A DNA stretch of 22,294 nt, taken from positions 7,173 through 29,466 of the forward strand of contig JAAMXY010001125.1 of assembly GCA_019677205.1 (NCBI GenBank). Reading direction: 5' to 3'. Positions within the stretch are counted from its first letter, which is position 1, and every line of letters begins with the position of its first letter. Shown here piece after piece: positions 18,241-22,294 of this stretch. The notes under the pieces were generated by a model. The model was not told the origin of the DNA, made no database searches, and saw only the letters and a list, made by a program, of their open reading frames with translations. The position numbers and the translations under genes were made by a program. This DNA comes from Pinguiococcus pyrenoidosus. Lineage: Eukaryota > Sar > Pinguiophyceae > Pinguiochrysidales > Pinguiochrysidaceae.

Positions 18241-20028
18241 CTAGAATGCATTGCTTCGACGCCGGGAGACCATGTCCTCCTGAATTGCAGCCGCGACGGA
18301 AAGGCTGTATCCAGCGCGACAGCAGCTGCAGCCCGGCACCTTCCCAACAAAGCGCCACGAACCATTCTCCACCCGAAAAGTCGGCACCGCGGACGCGGGG
18401 TACCACTCGTTCAGCTCTTGGTACTCGTCAGCGCCGAGGATCTCGCACGGAAAGACGCCACGGACTTCTTCGGACTCCGCCTCACCGCTGACACTCAGCG
18501 GAGTACGGGAGTCGCCCCGCATGAAGCTTGCGAAGTTCGGCGGTGCCATGATCTTGCGGTGCTCTGCGCACATGAGAGGCGACTCGTGCAGATCGAAGGG
18601 CTCCGGCTTGGGCGCCTTGGGGTCGCGAAGGTACCTCCTCCACGACAGCATCCAGGCCCTCGGGAGCAGCACGTACTCGCCCGGCTGCAGAGGGCAGCGG
18701 GCGGCCGCGCTCGTCCCGACGCTCCGCTGACGGCGCTGCTGCATGGTGGGGAAACCCTTCTTGCGATGCAGCAAGGCCGACATTGTTTCCGACTGGATCT
18801 CGTACATGCGATGCATGAGCGTCAGCATGGTTGCGTGGTCACAGTCGCCGCATCCCGTCCGTTCTTGCTGAGCGCTGCAGAGGCCGCATTCCTGCGTGTT
18901 CACGCTGAACTCGCTCCTGGCCGATTCGGGATAGTACAGGCAGAGCTTCTTCCAGATTTCCGGCGTCACGGCGCGCCGGCGCGCGCGGCCGCTGCTCTTC
19001 ACGGCCAGGTGGCCGTGGCGACAGCGGATGTCCGCGTTGATGTCCTTCCAGGGCTTCTCCACGTCGGCCATGCGCCTCTCCCTGAGCCGCTCTTTCTTCG
19101 TGACACGCTCTCCAGAGGCACTCGAGACGCTGCCGGAGCGGAGCTTCTTCGTCTTCGGGGTCTTCCGCAGATGCCTCCCCTTCTTGCTGGACGCCGCTAG
19201 CTCCCTCGCGCGCATTTCCTGCCGTTCCGAGAACTTGATGAAGTTCTTGATCCAGTTCTTGGACACCCAGAACGCCTCGGGCGCAGCCGTGTCCTCGATC
19301 GAGAGCGAAGAGCCACGAAAGTCCGCTGAAGAGAACGCGCGATGCGGCGTTGCCATTTCTGCAGCGTAGGAGGAGTCGGACGTTGCGATCGACGCGGAGC
19401 TGAGGCTGCTGCTGCCGTCGGAGTCGAGACGTCCAGACTGAGCAGCGTGCAGTTCCGACGACGCGTCGGAATGCAGCGATTCCGCGTCCTCTTCGCGGAA
19501 GAGCCGGCGAGAGAGCGTCAGCTCCGGAGTCGGAGGAGACACGACCTTTTCGGAGAGGTTTTCGGGCAGAGCGCCACAACGTGCTTAGCTTGGAGCGCGA
19601 TGCTGGACTGGCTCTGGAGGGAAGGGTACCTGGTTCAGCCCAACGACGGGCTCGGGGCCGCAGAGAAGTCTGCAGATGTAGCGAAGCTCTGCGGTATGCA
19701 GCGCGAGCAGAACACGTCCCGGCGCCTTGAGAGCGTCCGCGGGAAGGCGTCCCTGAAGCGCGGCCAGCGACGCACGTTAGGTTCGATTCTTGCGGGAGAA
19801 TCGTTGCCAGCATGCAAAGGGCGCATCGGTGAGCACAAGCGCGGCGCTGCATACCTTGAAGAGGTACCGGCGTTCCAGGATGACCTCTGCGGCACGGCAG
19901 AGAATCTCTCCCGGAACCGCCGAGCAGGTTGCACGCAGGGCGGTGAGGTCCGTGGCAAGCAAGTACTCACAGACGCCCACCAGCACGTCCGGTGGCAGCA
20001 GCACGAGCGAAGCGTCCTGGTTCGCCAT
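18241..20028 (-). CDS. F-box protein with two USP48-like DUSP domains
   Basis: Three exons: 20028-19855, 19752-19630, 19545-18241, giving 533 residues. Introns are 102 and 84 bp, both phase 0. The long third exon has no ATG of its own at its open start, so the upstream exons are required. Residues 8-57 form an F-box-like segment (LVLLPPDVLVGVCEYLLATD, then LRATCS). Residues 100-190 are Ser/Asp-rich and disordered. The remainder aligns with the tandem DUSP region of human USP48. DUSP-1 spans about 191-325: FWVSKNWIKNF, INADIRCRHGHLAV, TPEIWKKLCLYYP and a C-x2-C (ECGLC). DUSP-2 spans about 389-510: YVLLPRAWMLSWRRYLRDP, LMCAEHRKIMAPP and CSCC. No USP Cys or His box is present. Family knowledge: F-boxes bind SKP1 in SCF ligases, and DUSP domains mediate protein binding in some deubiquitinases. 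The inferred role is an SCF substrate adaptor. The second acceptor (GAAAAG) is atypical, and the join is less certain there. Confidence 0.8.
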
Positions 20029-22294
20029 GCTGACCAATCTACGGGCGGACAGACAACAAGCATTCCGGCGTCAGCTTCCACGTTGCTCGTCGTTCAACGA
20101 GCCGAAGTGCTCGTCTCCGGCAAGCTGCTTCTCCACTTCGTTTTCCGCTTCTCTCACCTGAGTTGGGCGGTGGTCACTTGAAAGGAGCGTGAAAAGGAAG
20201 TAAGAGCACGGCGACGCCACCCCAGCGTCAAATCCCCCGACGCCGGTGGCCCTTTCGTTTCCCCGTTGAAGCGCTGGAAGCCTTCTACTGATCCATGAGA
20301 GTCGCTGTCGCAGATCTTTGCCTCGAAACTCGAAAGCAGATGCGCAAGAGCACGTCGGCGGAGTCCCTCCGAAGGCTGGCGGCTTGAGTGGCGGCGATGT
20401 GGCGCCGAAGGAGTCCCAACGCTGTCCACGTCAATTCAAGCTCGCGAAGTCCCCCTCGGTTCAGAATTCGCGTTGTTCTGGCGTTTCCCAGCCGTCCCGA
20501 GTCGTGCACGTGTGCGTCCCGCGTCCGCACAGGTGTTGACAAGGGGGGTGCAAGTGCACGGCCTCGCAAGAGTTGTCTTGCTGAAGCGCGACTCGCTTGT
20601 CTTGTCGACCCCTGTCGACAAGAGCGTGAAAAGGCGCGGCTGCCGGGCGCACACGCGACCTCGGCACTCTGCGCGGGCTCGAGGCGCACTTGTGCCCCCG
20701 ACGAAGCGGACGCGCAAGTTGTCGCGGAGCCAAGAGGACCGCGGCGCTGCGGTGCTGCTTCGGAAGTTGGCTTCTCTGCGCCAGATGGCCTCGGCAGAAT
20801 TTGGACTTTTCCGACTCTCTGACGAGGGGAAAAACGTGCAAAAACCAAAGGCGTTTGGAATGGACCTCTTTCGAGGAGCGGTTGATTAGGAGGCTGGTGA
20901 GAATACGATGAATCTGGATCAGGATGGAAACGGCTTCTGAGGAATCTCGAGGGCCGTGGCGGCTCAGTGACGTTATAGGCCGAAGCCTGCGAAGGGCGCT
21001 TCAACACGGAACCCTGGCCCGAAGATGGAAAACTCCGGCTGGCGGCAGTTGGGGAGCTGTGGCACACGGTCCGTTGGAAATCGTTATTGCGGAGAGGGAA
21101 ACGCCGAAAATCCATCACTTGTCACGGGAATCCAATGACACCGCGGCACGCGGAGCAACGGTTCAAAGCGGGAACTATCTCGGCTTTCCATTCGCAGGAC
21201 TGGGACGAAGTGTCTCTAGGACGTGCGGCCGCCAGCTTGCGCCCCAACCGCATGCGCCACGAACCCCGGAAGAAAGAGCAAGCATGGTCAACGATTGGTT
21301 GGAAGCGATGCCCCAACAGTTCCTGTCGCTAAATCGAACCTTTCCCTCGAATCTCTTATTATTCCGAACATCACGGGATGATGTTTGTGTGTTCGCGAGA
21401 TGACATGGTTGCCACGTCATTGAAAGTATCTGCCCCAATGACAAGGACAGCCTGAGGTTTCCATCATTCCCCCGAACATTGCGACAGCTTCCGCGGATGA
21501 CGCAGCCGGCTCCCAAAAACCCCTTATGGATCCTGATAATCAAAAAAATAACGGCACAATACAAACTTGACAGGTCGGTATTTTATTGGACGCAGGGATG
21601 AATTCGGAACCAGCCACCGATTGAAAACGCGGGAGTTTCAGTTGCTCCAACTCCACCTCCCAATCATTCGGGCTTTCCAACGTCATCCACAATTACAATT
21701 TCTGTACCAATGAAGCAATGAAGACAATCAGAAATGAAAGATTGAAACGCTTCTTGTGCTTTTTCTGATTCTGGATTCTCCGTTTCCCCTTCCCTGCTTG
21801 CCAAGATGACTATACAGTAATCCTCAATGACATTGATCTATTTTTTGAATTTCTGTGTTGCTCCAACGGCTCCAAGGTCGGCTCCAACTTTTTGCTTCTT
21901 CATTGGCTGAATCCGCGGTTTCTCAACTTCTCAACTTCTGCCAAATTCTGAATTCTCGAAGTCTCCCTGTTTTCCTGTTCCAGGTTCTGGTTCGATCGTT
22001 CGATCCATTCGATCCGATCCGCGTGTTCTACGGCTTTCCCGCTTCCCACTCAAACGCTCGAGGCGCAACGACCAACCAGGAGCGAAGGCCGCAGCGAACT
22101 CGTGGTCCGGGAACGGTTCGCCTAGCGCGATTCGTCCAGAAGAATCAGGATGGTGGCGTATACCAGCGTCGCACCATCGTCAGCCAATGGAACCCTGAAG
22201 ACCGGATGCAACCGATGTTCTCATTCGATAAATTCAAACGAAATAATTCTTAAAGATGACCGTTGACGGTATCAAGCTGATCCAGAGCGGAATG
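20029..22294. other. About 2.3 kb without a recognisable gene
   Basis: From 20029 to about 21400 the DNA is GC-rich, with overlapping ORFs on both strands. The longest is a minus-strand ORF with ATG at 21115 (276 residues), and a plus-strand ORF starts at 20924 (159 residues). Both are Arg/Ser/Pro/Ala-rich, antisense to one another and unlike any family I know, so I do not call them. From about 21400 to 21960 the DNA is AT-rich with almost no ORFs. A strong acceptor-like tract ends at 21983, and an open frame follows to 22253, which might be an exon. The left part should hold the promoter of the F-box/DUSP gene. Confidence 0.4.
20601..20622. repeat. Perfect 9-bp inverted repeat with 4-nt spacer
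   Basis: CTTGTCGAC and GTCGACAAG flank CCCT, so either strand could fold into a small hairpin. It lies in the region without recognised genes. No neighbouring T-run or gene end suggests a role. Confidence 0.6.

Noticed and set aside
19770-19805. tRNA-like B box (GGTTCGATTCT)
   Set aside because: There is no A box at the right distance and no cloverleaf stems. It lies in an intron of the F-box/DUSP gene.
20285-21115. 276-residue minus-strand ORF with a genuine ATG
   Set aside because: It is low-complexity Arg/Ser/Pro/Ala sequence, overlapped by similar ORFs on the other strand, with no recognisable domain. I treat it as chance unless transcripts support it.
22255-22294. Vector-like GACGGTATC at the right edge
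   Set aside because: The short match to a common cloning polylinker does not continue, so it is not evidence of contamination.

Overview
This is protein-coding nuclear DNA from a eukaryote. Genes lie on both strands, each with its own promoter, and all 17 introns I could place are short (42-102 bp) and GT-AG. The citramalate synthase-like protein opens with a signal peptide followed directly by a Phe-led, Ser/Arg-rich transit segment (A17|F18). This is the bipartite plastid-targeting signature of algae with a red secondary plastid. A SHIPPO/ODF3-type gene suggests a flagellum. I infer a flagellate photosynthetic protist: cryptophyte, haptophyte or stramenopile. A Guillardia-like cryptophyte is my weak first guess. 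The species cannot be fixed from the sequence alone.

Layout: (1) 456-1558 (+), six-exon SHIPPO-repeat axonemal protein. (2) 1869-3993 (-), plastid-targeted CimA-type citramalate synthase, three exons. (3) 4637-6113 (+), secreted Cys-rich protein with an Asp-Gly-Ile repeat. (4) 6461-11119 (-), a 1552-residue intronless ANKIB1-like RBR ubiquitin ligase. (5) 11467-12536 (+), UCHL5/UCH37 deubiquitinase. (6) 12597-16489 (-), seven-exon NOM1/SGD1 nucleolar protein. (7) 16858-17469 (+), proteasome subunit beta-3. (8) 18241-20028 (-), an F-box protein carrying two USP48-like DUSP domains. (9) 20029-22294, about 2.3 kb with no recognisable gene and AT-rich beyond about 21.4 kb.

The middle of the window (6.4-20 kb) is dominated by the ubiquitin-proteasome system: an E3 ligase, a proteasome-associated deubiquitinase, a proteasome core subunit and an F-box adaptor. 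Only the ribosome-biogenesis gene NOM1 is of another kind. ANKIB1-like and UCHL5 share a 347-bp divergent promoter, as do NOM1 and PSMB3 (368 bp). UCHL5 and NOM1 converge with 60 bp between stop codons.

The most novel items are: the F-box/DUSP fusion lacking any USP catalytic domain; the RBR ligase tail with two SUMO-interaction-like motifs, suggesting a SUMO-targeted RBR ligase; an intragenic duplication of the N-terminal NOM1 motif, about 70% identical between copies; and the plastid-type citramalate synthase. Gene models were assembled by hand from splice signals, phase and family conservation, without transcript evidence.
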